Positions 1 to 6,907 of a stretch of DNA of 15,876 nt are shown here, in pieces (the stretch's first letter is position 1; every line of letters begins with the position of its first letter). The DNA is taken from the NCBI GenBank assembly GCA_031266495.1, contig JAISAX010000232.1, positions 1-15,876 of the forward strand, in the 5' to 3' direction. Source of the DNA: Opitutaceae bacterium. Its GTDB lineage: Bacteria; Verrucomicrobiota; Verrucomicrobiae; Opitutales; Opitutaceae. The notes under the pieces were generated by a model. That model did not search any database. It had not been told where the DNA came from and saw nothing but the letters and a program-made list of their open reading frames with translations. The translations under genes and the position numbers were made by a program.

Positions 1-24
1 CCTCCGTCGCCACCCGTCGAAAAA

Positions 25-1788
25 ATGCCCCCGCCCTCGCCGCCGGACGACCATGCCGCGCCCAGGGCCAGCCTCCGCGCGGCCCTGAAGCTGGCGACCG
101 CCTACTGGCGCTCCGAAGAAAAAGGGAGTGCGCTCGCCCTCGTCCTGCTCGTCATCGCGCTCGACCTCGGAGGCGTCTATGTGACCGTCGCCATCAGCTA
201 CTGGAACAAGGATTTTTTCGACGCCCTGGCCGACTACAAATCGCAACTCTTCGTCGGCCTGATGCTGCAACTGGCGTGGATTTATGGCGTGAGCCTTGCG
301 GTCAACGTCTCCGACACCTGGTTCCGCCAACTACTGGAAATCCGCTGGCGCGGCTGGCTGACAAAAAAGTTTCTTGGACGCTGGCTTTCGGAAAACCGCT
401 TCCACCGCCTCGAAACCACCCGCGCCGCCGACAACCCCGACCAGCGCATCGCGGAGGACCTGCGCGACATGGTGCGCCAAACCCTGTCCCTCACCCTCGG
501 TCTCCTCTCCACCCTCTGCACGCTCGCGCAATTCTCCCTCATCATGTGGAAAAAATCCGGCGACATCAGCTTCCGGCTCGCCGGCATGAACATCACCATC
601 CCCGGATACATGTTCTGGATCGCGCTCGCCTATGCCCTCGCCGGGAGCCTCGTCATGGAAAAACTGGGACGCCGCATGGTATCCATCAATTACGAACAAC
701 AACGGCGCGAGGCGGACTTCCGGTTCGCGATGGCGCGGGTGCGCGACCACAGCGCGCAAATCGCCATCAGCCGCGGCGGCGGCGAGGAAAAGACCGCGTT
801 GCAAAACCTCTTTGACGGCATCCGGAAAAACTGGCGTCACATCATGACCTGCACGAAACGCCTGAACATCGCCCAACTCGTCCACATCGACATCGGCGCG
901 TATCTGCCCTACGTCGTCGTTGCGCCGCGGTATTTCGCGCGCCACATCACGCTCGGCGACATGCAGCAGCTCACAGGTGTTTTTCAACGACTGCGCATCG
1001 GCTTCTCGTGGTTCATGTATCAATACACGAACATCGCGACGCTGCGCTCCATCTATCGCCGCCTGGCGGAATTCGAGACCGTGCTCGACAAGGCCGGCGA
1101 GCCGGGCGGCATCCAGCTCACGCGCTCCGGCTCGGGCATGCTGCGGACAAAAAATCTCGCGCTCGCGCTGCCCGACGGCGCCCTCTTGACGAACATCGGC
1201 ACCCTGACCCTCGAACCCGGCACACGCTGGCTGGTGCGCGGCGTCTCGGGCGCGGGCAAAAGCACCTTCCTCAAAACCCTTGCCGGCCTCTGGCCGCACG
1301 GCGGCGGCGAAGTGGACCTGCCCGACGGCAGCATGATGTTCCTGCCGCAGGATCCCTATCTGCCGCTTGGCACGCTGAAGGCCGCGCTCTGTTATCCCGA
1401 CGCCCCCGGCGGCACCCCGGACACCGCGTGCGCGGCAGCACTGGAAAAATGCGACCTCGCAACACGCAAGGGCGACCTGCACACAGATGCGCTCTGGGAA
1501 AAAACCCTCTCGCCCGGAGAAAAACAACGCCTCGCCTTTGCGAGAGTGATCCTGCACCGTCCCGATTTTCTCTTCATGGACGAGGCCACCTCCGCCCTCG
1601 ACCCGGCCTCCGAACAACGCCTCATGTCCCTCCTTTTGCAGGAACTGCCCGCCGCCGCCATTGTCAGCGTCGCACACCGCGAATCCATGTCCGCCTTCCA
1701 TCAATACACCCTGGAAATTGTCCCCGGCCGGACCGCCGCGCCTCCCGCAACGCCTCCCGCCGCGATTCCCGTTTTTCAAACACCATGA
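25..1788 (+). CDS. SbmA/BacA-like fused ABC transporter (permease + ATPase)
   Basis: This 587-residue protein joins an N-terminal membrane domain to a C-terminal ATPase, as in the ABC_membrane_2 family (SbmA/BacA, YddA, Rv1819c, peroxisomal ABCD). Hydrophobic segments lie near residues 36-58, 75-95, 155-173 and 193-210. The sequence NPDQRI at 137-142 is characteristic of this family. The ATPase has Walker A GVSGAGKST (406-414), Q-loop Gln442, signature LSPGEKQR (495-502), Walker B FLFMDEATSALD (515-526) and switch His551, so it should be catalytically competent. Relatives move peptides, cobalamin or other bulky hydrophilic compounds across the inner membrane; the substrate here cannot be read from sequence. 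The frame is open to the left edge of the window and no ribosome binding site is seen before this ATG, so the true start could lie upstream. The Ala/Pro-rich tail (571-583) is low complexity. It lies 84 bases before copA; a functional link is unproven. Confidence 0.9.
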   Translation: MPPPSPPDDHAAPRASLRAALKLATAYWRSEEKGSALALVLLVIALDLGGVYVTVAISYWNKDFFDALADYKSQLFVGLMLQLAWIYGVSLAVNVSDTWFRQLLEIRWRGWLTKKFLGRWLSENRFHRLETTRAADNPDQRIAEDLRDMVRQTLSLTLGLLSTLCTLAQFSLIMWKKSGDISFRLAGMNITIPGYMFWIALAYALAGSLVMEKLGRRMVSINYEQQRREADFRFAMARVRDHSAQIAISRGGGEEKTALQNLFDGIRKNWRHIMTCTKRLNIAQLVHIDIGAYLPYVVVAPRYFARHITLGDMQQLTGVFQRLRIGFSWFMYQYTNIATLRSIYRRLAEFETVLDKAGEPGGIQLTRSGSGMLRTKNLALALPDGALLTNIGTLTLEPGTRWLVRGVSGAGKSTFLKTLAGLWPHGGGEVDLPDGSMMFLPQDPYLPLGTLKAALCYPDAPGGTPDTACAAALEKCDLATRKGDLHTDALWEKTLSPGEKQRLAFARVILHRPDFLFMDEATSALDPASEQRLMSLLLQELPAAAIVSVAHRESMSAFHQYTLEIVPGRTAAPPATPPAAIPVFQTP

Positions 1789-1872
1789 GGGAGGTTCCGG
1801 AGGTTCGTGCGGCGCAGCCGCCCGCGTTTCCATTGTTTCCTTCTGTTCAAAAATGAATTTCCAGAGCTTCCC

Positions 1873-4320
1873 ATGAGCCAACCGACCGCCACCACTCCCG
1901 CCACCACCCTGCAACTGCCCGTCACCGGGATGTCCTGCACCGCCTGCGCCCTGCAAATCGAGCGCGTGCTGCACCGCCTGCCCGGGGTGCAGGCCCGTGT
2001 GGACTTCGCCAGCGAACGCGCCCGCATCGAATACGACCCTGCGCAGACCCCCCCCCCCCTGCTCCTCGAAACCATCGAAAAAGCCGGCTTCGGCGTGGGC
2101 CGCGAAACCGTGACCCTCACGCTCGAAGGCATGTCATGCGTCGCCTGCGCGCAACAAATCGGGACGGTGCTCAACCGCGTTCCCGGCGTGCAGGCCGCGG
2201 TCAACTTCGCCGCCGCCAAGGCGCGCGTCGAGTACGTGCCCGGCCTTGCCACCGAAGACGATCTGGTGGCCCGCGTGAAGAAAGCCGGCTTCGGCGCGCG
2301 GGTCGCCGCCGGCCTCTACGACGACGCGGAGGGGCGGGAGAGGCGGGAGGGGCGGGAGGAAGGAGAGGAGGGAGAAGGGCGGGAGGCGCGCCGCCAGGCA
2401 CGGGAACAGAAACGCGAATGGGCGCTGTTTGCTTTCGCCATCGTCTTCACGCTGCCCCTGGCCGCGCAAATGATCTTCATGTTCGCCGCGCCCGACGCCG
2501 GACACTTCATGTTGCCCGGCTGGCTCCAGTGGCTGCTCGCCACACCGGTGCAGTTTGTGGCCGGGGCGCGCTTTTACCGCGCCGCCTGGAAGGCGCTTCG
2601 GAGCGGATTCGCCAACATGGATGTGCTCGTCTCGCTCGGCACCAGCGCCGCCTATTTTTACAGCGTCGTCGCCACCCTGCGGGGCGTCGTCCATGTGTAT
2701 TTCGAGGCCAGCGCCACCCTCATCACGCTCGTGCTGCTGGGCAAGTTGCTTGAAGCCCGCGCAAGGCGCAAAACCACGTCGGCCATCCGCTCGCTCATGC
2801 GGCTCCAGCCCGCCGTCGCCCATGTGGAACGGGATGGCGTCCTGGTAAAAATCCCCGCCCGCGACCTGAAAGTGGGCGACGTCTTCGTCGTGCATGCCGG
2901 CGACAGCATCCCGGTGGACGGCGCGGTGCTGACCGGGGAGTCGAGCGTGGACGAATCCATGCTCACCGGCGAAAGCCTCCCGGTGGCCAAGACCGCGGGC
3001 AGCCGCGTCTATGCCGCGACCCTCAACCAGCAAGGCGCGTTCAAGGCCCGCGCCACGGGCGTCGGGGCCGACACCGCGCTGGCGAACATCATCCGCCTCG
3101 TGGAGGAGGCGCAGGGCACGCGCGCGCCGATCCAGCGGCTGGCGGACAGGATTGCCGGCGTCTTCGTGCCGACTGTCGTGGTTATCTCACTACTGACGTT
3201 CATCGTCACGTGGTTTGTTTCCGGATACTTCACGGTCGCTCTGATCAATGCCGTGGCGACGCTCGTCATTGCATGTCCCTGTTCGCTGGGGCTGGCCACG
3301 CCGACAGCCATCATGGTCGGCACGGGCCTGGGCGCGCGCGCCGGCATCCTCATCCGCAACGCCGGGGTGCTGGAACGTGCGCGCCAGATCGGCGTGCTCG
3401 TGCTCGACAAGACCGGCACGCTCACCGAAGGCCTGCCCGTCGTCACCGACGTGGTGCCCGCGGGCGAGGCCGACGAGGTCCGCGTGCTGCGCCTCGCGGC
3501 CAGTCTGGAACAAGGCTCGAAGCACCCGCTCGCCCGGGCGATCGCCCGATGCGCGCGGGAAACCGGTGTTTCCCTCGACGCCACGGTGTTGGGGTTCCTG
3601 TCCGTCCCCGGCCAGGGCGTGCAGGGCATGCATGACGGCGAAGCCGTGCTGCTCGGCTCGCCGGCGTTTCTCGCCGCCCGCGGCATCGCGTCCGATCCGG
3701 AGGTCCTTTCCCGGTTCCAGGGGCAGGGCAAGACCGTGGTCGGGCTGGCCTCGGGCGGACGCCTCCTCGGCTGGCTCGCCGCCGCCGACCGGTTGCGCGA
3801 CACGTCGAAGGCGGCGGTGGCGCGGCTGCGCGGCATGGGCATCCGCGTTGTCATGCTGACCGGAGACAACGAAGGCACGGCCCGCGCCATTGCCGCGCAG
3901 GCCGGCATCGACGAGTTCACCGCCGGCTGTCTCCCGCAGGACAAGGCGGCGCAGGTCGCCCGGCTCAAGGCCGGCGGCGCGGTCGTCGGCATGGTCGGCG
4001 ACGGCATCAACGATGCCCCGGCGCTGGCGGCGGCCGACGTGAGCTTCGCCATCGGCGCCGGGTCCGATATCGCCATCGAGGCCGCCGATGTGGTGCTCAT
4101 GCGCAGCGACCTTTCCGCGGTGCCCTCGGCCATCGACCTCTCGCGGGCCACGTTGCGCAAGATCCGGCAAAATCTTTTCTTCGCGTTTTTCTACAACGTG
4201 CTCGGCATCCCGCTGGCGGCGCTCGGTTTTCTGAACCCGGTGATTGCGGGTGCGGCGATGGCGCTGAGTTCGGTGTCGGTGGTGAGCAATTCGCTCCTGC
4301 TGCGCCGCTGGAAGCCCTGA
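1873..4320 (+). CDS. copA: Copper-exporting P1B-type ATPase CopA
   Basis: This 815-residue inner-membrane ATPase exports Cu(I). Two N-terminal heavy-metal-associated domains carry GMSCTAC (Cys22, Cys25) and GMSCVAC (Cys89, Cys92). Later motifs are TGES (365-368, actuator domain), CPC in the metal-binding membrane helix (468-470, here CPCS rather than the usual CPCA), DKTGT with phosphorylated Asp512, the HP pair (551-552), TGDN (663-666) and GDGINDAP (709-716). FYN (773-775) and MALSS (796-800) in the last helices match the Cu(I) subgroup. I chose ATG 1873 because the protein then begins just before the first HMA domain; an in-frame GTG at 1807 would add 22 residues without homology. No clear Shine-Dalgarno is present. 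Two oddities are a 12-C tract encoding Pro60-62 in the first HMA domain and a Glu/Arg/Gly-rich linker (153-180). A chaperone remnant follows 10 bases downstream. No copper-responsive regulator gene is visible here. Confidence 0.95.
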   Translation: MSQPTATTPATTLQLPVTGMSCTACALQIERVLHRLPGVQARVDFASERARIEYDPAQTPPPLLLETIEKAGFGVGRETVTLTLEGMSCVACAQQIGTVLNRVPGVQAAVNFAAAKARVEYVPGLATEDDLVARVKKAGFGARVAAGLYDDAEGRERREGREEGEEGEGREARRQAREQKREWALFAFAIVFTLPLAAQMIFMFAAPDAGHFMLPGWLQWLLATPVQFVAGARFYRAAWKALRSGFANMDVLVSLGTSAAYFYSVVATLRGVVHVYFEASATLITLVLLGKLLEARARRKTTSAIRSLMRLQPAVAHVERDGVLVKIPARDLKVGDVFVVHAGDSIPVDGAVLTGESSVDESMLTGESLPVAKTAGSRVYAATLNQQGAFKARATGVGADTALANIIRLVEEAQGTRAPIQRLADRIAGVFVPTVVVISLLTFIVTWFVSGYFTVALINAVATLVIACPCSLGLATPTAIMVGTGLGARAGILIRNAGVLERARQIGVLVLDKTGTLTEGLPVVTDVVPAGEADEVRVLRLAASLEQGSKHPLARAIARCARETGVSLDATVLGFLSVPGQGVQGMHDGEAVLLGSPAFLAARGIASDPEVLSRFQGQGKTVVGLASGGRLLGWLAAADRLRDTSKAAVARLRGMGIRVVMLTGDNEGTARAIAAQAGIDEFTAGCLPQDKAAQVARLKAGGAVVGMVGDGINDAPALAAADVSFAIGAGSDIAIEAADVVLMRSDLSAVPSAIDLSRATLRKIRQNLFFAFFYNVLGIPLAALGFLNPVIAGAAMALSSVSVVSNSLLLRRWKP
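2048..2059 (+). repeat. 12-C homopolymer tract inside copA
   Basis: Twelve consecutive C residues encode the end of Thr59, Pro60-62 and the first base of Leu63 in the first metal-binding domain. The frame is intact at this length. A change of one base would shift the frame before the membrane helices and abolish the transporter. Whether the length really varies between cells cannot be seen in one sequence. Confidence 0.9.
2326..2390 (+). repeat. Purine-rich GGCGGGAG-like tract with a G-quadruplex motif in copA
   Basis: The coding strand here is almost pure purine, with degenerate copies of a GGCGGGAG-like unit. G-runs at 2331-2334, 2336-2338, 2345-2347, 2349-2352 and 2354-2356 fit the usual G-quadruplex pattern with loops of 1-6 bases. 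It encodes the charged low-complexity linker between the second metal-binding domain and the first membrane helix of CopA. The quadruplex would form in the coding strand and in mRNA; formation is inferred. Confidence 0.7.
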
Positions 4321-4330
4321 ATTTTCTCCC

Positions 4331-4423
4331 ATGGCACACATCACACTGAAAGTAACAGGCATGAAATGCGGCGGCTGCTCGGGCCGCGTGAAACACGCGC
4401 TCACCGCGCTGGAAGGCTACTGA
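4331..4423 (+). pseudogene. Truncated CopZ-like copper chaperone (HMA domain remnant)
   Basis: The frame beginning with ATG 4331, ten bases after the copA stop, encodes 30 residues. They match the first half of a heavy-metal-associated domain, with the metal-binding loop GMKCGGCSGRV (Cys13, Cys16) and the helix that follows it. Full chaperones of this family have about 65-70 residues; here translation stops right after LEGY. A 121-bp palindromic element begins one base past the stop codon, and I cannot find the missing beta-strands downstream of it. The simplest reading is a copZ gene placed after copA that was truncated, perhaps by arrival of the element or a deletion at its edge. A tiny functional peptide cannot be excluded, since the CxxC loop is intact. 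Confidence 0.7.
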
Positions 4424-4424
4424 T

Positions 4425-4545
4425 CAGTCAAAGGTCAAAAGTCGGAAGTCATCACCGGCCCGCCGGAGCGGGCCATCCCTGCAAAATGCTCCGCGTAGCG
4501 GGGCTGCTGGCGACCTTCGACCTTCCGACTTTTGACCTTTGACTG
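4425..4545. repeat. Palindromic repeat element with heptamer-built arms
   Basis: The left arm 4425-4450 is the reverse complement of the right arm 4519-4545 apart from one bulged base, giving a stem of about 26 bp. Read on the right arm, the sequence is a run of near-heptamers: CTTCGAC, CTTCCGAC, TTTTGAC, CTTTGAC (4515-4543). The interior has a smaller hairpin, GGCCCG/CGGGCC (4457-4474), and a second imperfect one near 4489-4503. The element fills the gap after the copZ remnant and resembles a REP or MITE-like extragenic palindrome. It has no coding capacity and no T-run after the stem that would mark a standard terminator. Confidence 0.8.
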
Positions 4546-4721
4546 CACTCTAGTCGTGCACCCGCTTGCAAGTCCGTGTACCAGGCAGACACCTGCCGCT
4601 ACGCCAAAAGCCTTCTTCGGTTGCGGCTGCGCCGCGCTGTGCCCTTTTGCGGCCCGGACATCGCCCTCCGGTATTTTTTCGGCTTTCAGCCTTCGACCTT
4701 CGGCCTTCAGCTTTTTGTCCG
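4546..4721 (+). other. uvrC leader: no gene; heptamer array at the 3' end
   Basis: No convincing gene, promoter or ribosome binding site is visible. Bases 4683-4711 form an array of CTTTCAGC, CTTCGAC, CTTCGGC and CTTCAGC, related to the heptamers in the arms of the palindrome at 4425-4545. The array ends 10 bases before the uvrC ATG. An in-frame TTG at 4566 would extend uvrC through this stretch, but the added residues look like translated repeat and have no family similarity. Confidence 0.6.
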
Positions 4722-6191
4722 ATGCCCGAAGCCGAGTCCGTTAACCTCAAGGAAAAGGTCCGCCACCTGCCCGACAAGCCGGGGGTCTATCTCATGCGCG
4801 ACCGGCTCGGCCGCATCATCTACGTCGGCAAGGCCAAGAGCCTCAGGAAGCGCGTGTCGTCGTACTTCGTGCCTTCGCGCGCCGCCCGCGAGCTGCACCC
4901 GAAAATCCGCACCCTCATCAGCCTCATCGCCAATTTCGACATCATCGAGGTGAAGTCCGAGCCCGAGGCGCTGTTGCTCGAAGGCCGGCTCATCAAGGAG
5001 TGGCGGCCCAAATACAACACCGACTTTACCGACGACAAACGCTTCCTCCTCGTCCGCGTCGATCCCGCCGAACCGCTGCCGCGTTTCCGCCTCACGCGTC
5101 TGCGCAAGGACACCCGCTCGCGTTACTTCGGCCCCTTCGCCCACAGCGGCCTCTTGCGGAAAACGCTCGCGCAAATACGCCGCCAGTTCGGCATCCTGCT
5201 CGGCGACGCCACCCCGCATCTCCTGCCCGACGGACGCTGGCAACTCTACGACGACGTGCGCCAGGAACTCTACGGCTGGCCCAACGAAGTCCCCGAGGCC
5301 GACTACCGCGCGCGCGTCGAGGAAGCCTGCGCGTTTCTCGATGGCAAATCCCGCGAATGGCTCGCGCAGCTCCGCGAGGAAATGGCCGCCGCCGCCGGGA
5401 AGCACGAATTCGAGAAAGCCGCCGAACTGCGCGACATCGTTTTCGCGCTCGAAGGCACGTTGCAGAAAACGCGCAAGTTCGAGCGTAACCACCCCGTCGT
5501 GGCCACCGACACCGACGCCATGCGCGCGCTCGGCGAGGCGCTCGGCCTGCCCGCCCCGCCGCGCACGATGGAGTGCTTCGACATCTCGCACATCAGCGGC
5601 ACGTTTGTAGTGGCATCGATGGTACACTTCGCAGGCGGCCGGCCCGACAAAAACAACTACCGGCGTTTCCAGATAAAAAGTTTTATCGGCAACGACGATT
5701 TCCGCGCGATGGAGGAAGTCGTCGGTCGCCGTTACCGCCGCCTGCGCGAGGAAGGGAAACCGTTCCCCGACCTGATCGTGATCGACGGCGGACACGGCCA
5801 GATCGGCGCCGCGCTCAAGGCCTTTGCGCTCATCGAGGCCCCCCCCCCCCCCCTCATCGGCCGGGCGAAGAAGCACGAGACGATCATCTTTCCCGACGAG
5901 CGCCCCCCGCTCAACCTCCCGCTCGCGCATCCCGCGCTCGGACTCCTGCAACGCCTGCGCGACGAGGCGCACCGCTTCGCCAACACGTACAACGCCGACC
6001 TGCGTTCGAAAAAAATCCGCGAGAGCGTGCTCGACGATTTCGGGGGCATGGGCGAGGTGCGCCGCGCCGCACTGCTGGCGCATTTTGGCGACATCGACCG
6101 TCTGCGCGCCGCCAGCGAGGCGCAGATCCGCGAGGTCCCCGGCTTCGGCCCGAAGCTGGCGGCGGAGCTGCACGCGTGGCTGCATTCGTAG
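4722..6191 (+). CDS. uvrC: Excinuclease ABC subunit C, compact form lacking Fe-S cysteines
   Basis: UvrC makes both incisions around damaged bases in nucleotide excision repair, recruited by UvrB. The 489 residues contain an N-terminal GIY-YIG nuclease (GVY 21-23, YVG 34-36, Arg42 or Arg44, Glu82), a UVR motif for UvrB contact (about 214-247), an RNase H-like nuclease (ECFDISH 284-290, DDF 325-327, LIVIDGGHGQ 351-360, His417) and C-terminal helix-hairpin-helix DNA-binding motifs (about 436-486). E. coli UvrC has 610 residues. The shortfall lies mainly between the UVR motif and ECFDISH, where only about 40 residues remain. The only cysteines are Cys203 and Cys285, so the four-cysteine cluster reported near residues 150-180 of E. 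coli UvrC is missing. A 15-C tract encodes Pro374-377. ATG 4722 was chosen because family similarity begins a few residues later; there is no Shine-Dalgarno. The stop codon shares its last base with a repeat element. Confidence 0.93.
   Translation: MPEAESVNLKEKVRHLPDKPGVYLMRDRLGRIIYVGKAKSLRKRVSSYFVPSRAARELHPKIRTLISLIANFDIIEVKSEPEALLLEGRLIKEWRPKYNTDFTDDKRFLLVRVDPAEPLPRFRLTRLRKDTRSRYFGPFAHSGLLRKTLAQIRRQFGILLGDATPHLLPDGRWQLYDDVRQELYGWPNEVPEADYRARVEEACAFLDGKSREWLAQLREEMAAAAGKHEFEKAAELRDIVFALEGTLQKTRKFERNHPVVATDTDAMRALGEALGLPAPPRTMECFDISHISGTFVVASMVHFAGGRPDKNNYRRFQIKSFIGNDDFRAMEEVVGRRYRRLREEGKPFPDLIVIDGGHGQIGAALKAFALIEAPPPPLIGRAKKHETIIFPDERPPLNLPLAHPALGLLQRLRDEAHRFANTYNADLRSKKIRESVLDDFGGMGEVRRAALLAHFGDIDRLRAASEAQIREVPGFGPKLAAELHAWLHS
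5839..5853 (+). repeat. 15-C homopolymer tract inside uvrC
   Basis: Fifteen consecutive C residues encode the end of Ala373, Pro374-377 and the first base of Leu378, in a loop of the RNase H-like domain before the IGRAKKHE segment. It is the longest homopolymer in the window and is in frame here. A slip of one base would remove catalytic His417 and the helix-hairpin-helix region. Confidence 0.9.
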
Positions 6192-6314
6192 GAGCGGCGG
6201 CATTCCTGCCGCTGCGACGAGGCGTGAAGCGCCTCGCCCATTGCCTCTCCGCCTCTTGAACCGGCGAACCGGCGACGCTTCGCGTCGTCGCAGCGGTCTG
6301 GATACCGCCGCTCC
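6191..6314. repeat. Palindromic repeat element overlapping the uvrC stop codon
   Basis: The left arm 6191-6220 and the reverse complement of the right arm 6285-6314 agree at 25 of 30 positions, with identical blocks of 10 and 12 bases at the two ends of the arm. Two smaller hairpins sit inside: GAGGCG/CGCCTC (6219-6235) and CGACGC/GCGTCG (6273-6287). The first base of the element is the last base of the uvrC TAG stop. It is non-coding and REP/MITE-like, and may act as a transcript-end structure for uvrC. Confidence 0.8.
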
Positions 6315-6325
6315 AACTCCCGCCT

Positions 6326-6357
6326 GCGTAACTTCAGTTGTATAGCTGATGTTACGC
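6326..6357. repeat. Imperfect palindrome carrying the GATGTTACGCG motif
   Basis: GCGTAACTTCAG (6326-6337) pairs with CTGATGTTACGC (6346-6357) with one mismatch. The right half shares its sequence with the end of the next element, where ACTGATGTTACGCG recurs at 6467-6480 and, inverted, at 6594-6607. These ends may be borders of one repeat family. Confidence 0.65.
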
Positions 6358-6370
6358 GGATGTCATTTTT

Positions 6371-6451
6371 GTAGGGGCGCACTGGGCCTGTGCGCCCGCC
6401 GGGCGTTCCCTGGCAAATCACGCTGCGGGCATACGTGAAGTGCGCCCCTAC
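6371..6451. repeat. Inverted repeat with GTAGGGGCGCAC ends
   Basis: The perfect 12-base arms GTAGGGGCGCAC (6371-6382) and GTGCGCCCCTAC (6440-6451) enclose a GC-rich spacer with further short self-complementarity. The GTAGGGGC start is shared with the element at 6467-6607, so the two belong to one family of extragenic palindromes. Confidence 0.75.
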
Positions 6452-6466
6452 ATTGTCTTTCGCATA

Positions 6467-6607
6467 ACTGATGTTACGCGGGCCGAAGGTAGGGGCTTCG
6501 CTTGCGAAGCCCGCGAGGACCATTCGCAACGGGAAATTCGCCAATTCTCTCCGCCTGGCACGGGCGTCGCAAGCGACGCCCCTACGGTCGAGCCGCGTAA
6601 CATCAGT
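6467..6607. repeat. Nested MITE-like inverted repeat with compensating hairpins
   Basis: The outer arms ACTGATGTTACGCG (6467-6480) and CGCGTAACATCAGT (6594-6607) are a perfect 14-bp inverted pair. Inside, 6489-6512 and 6562-6585 are inverted copies with 22 of 24 bases matching. Each inner arm is itself a hairpin: GGCTTCGC-TT-GCGAAGCC on the left and GGCGTCGC-AA-GCGACGCC on the right. The base that differs between arms is changed on both sides of each hairpin, so local pairing is preserved. There is no coding capacity. Confidence 0.8.
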
Positions 6608-6622
6608 CGCGTAGTTTTTTTT
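6594..6622 (+). terminator. Possible transcription terminator downstream of uvrC
   Basis: The right outer arm of the nested inverted repeat is followed within a few bases by eight T residues (6615-6622). Together with the stem formed with 6467-6480 this could stop transcription from uvrC before the giant gene. The stem is far from compact and there is a gap before the T-run, so this is a weak call. Confidence 0.3.
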
Positions 6623-6907
6623 CAATTTTTCCGGAGAAAAATCTTTTCTTCGATCCGCGCAGCAGTAGCCTGGTCTCAATTTTCCTCCAAGTCCTGCGGC
6701 ATCGCAGGTATCCGATCTTTGCCATTTGTTCCCGCGACGTTTTTTCCTCTGATCTGATGTTCGCGTATCCGGTCCGGCTCTTCCTCCCGGTCCGGATTTT
6801 TGTTCACGACCCCGGCCAATCCCCGGAGCCTTTCTCCCAGCTCCCGTCCAACCCTCAATTCAAACAACGCCCCCCCCATCTCCGGTTCTCGTTGTTCCCC
6901 TCCAATC
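6608..6907 (+). other. Leader of the giant surface-protein gene; nothing specific seen
   Basis: The stretch is lower in GC than the genes before it and pyrimidine-rich, with an 8-T run, a TTTTTT run and an 8-C run (6870-6877). I see no convincing promoter pair, operator, riboswitch or small gene. The reading frame of the giant gene is open back to a stop at 6755-6757, so an upstream non-ATG start is possible but unsupported. Confidence 0.5.

Noticed and set aside
1807..1872. GTG start that would lengthen CopA by 22 residues
   Set aside because: The added residues show no family similarity, there is no ribosome binding site, and ATG 1873 sits just before the first HMA domain.
331..1974. Long open frame on the minus strand opposite the ABC transporter
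   Set aside because: It is a high-GC shadow of a gene with complete ABC motifs, and its translation is low complexity and resembles no family.
3190..4404. Long open frame on the minus strand opposite copA
   Set aside because: The plus strand has every P-type ATPase motif in order; the minus frame has no domain signature.
4566..4721. TTG start that would lengthen UvrC by 52 residues
   Set aside because: The extension is translated intergenic repeat, and UvrC similarity begins only after ATG 4722.
4707..6203. Minus-strand open frame spanning uvrC
   Set aside because: It is a mirror of uvrC codon bias without recognisable motifs.
6191..6607. Possible CRISPR array
   Set aside because: The repeats are inverted palindromes of different lengths, not direct repeats with uniform spacers, and no cas gene is nearby.
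6440..6757. 105-codon plus-strand frame downstream of uvrC
   Set aside because: Half of it lies in the palindromic repeat cluster and the rest in the leader; the translation resembles nothing.
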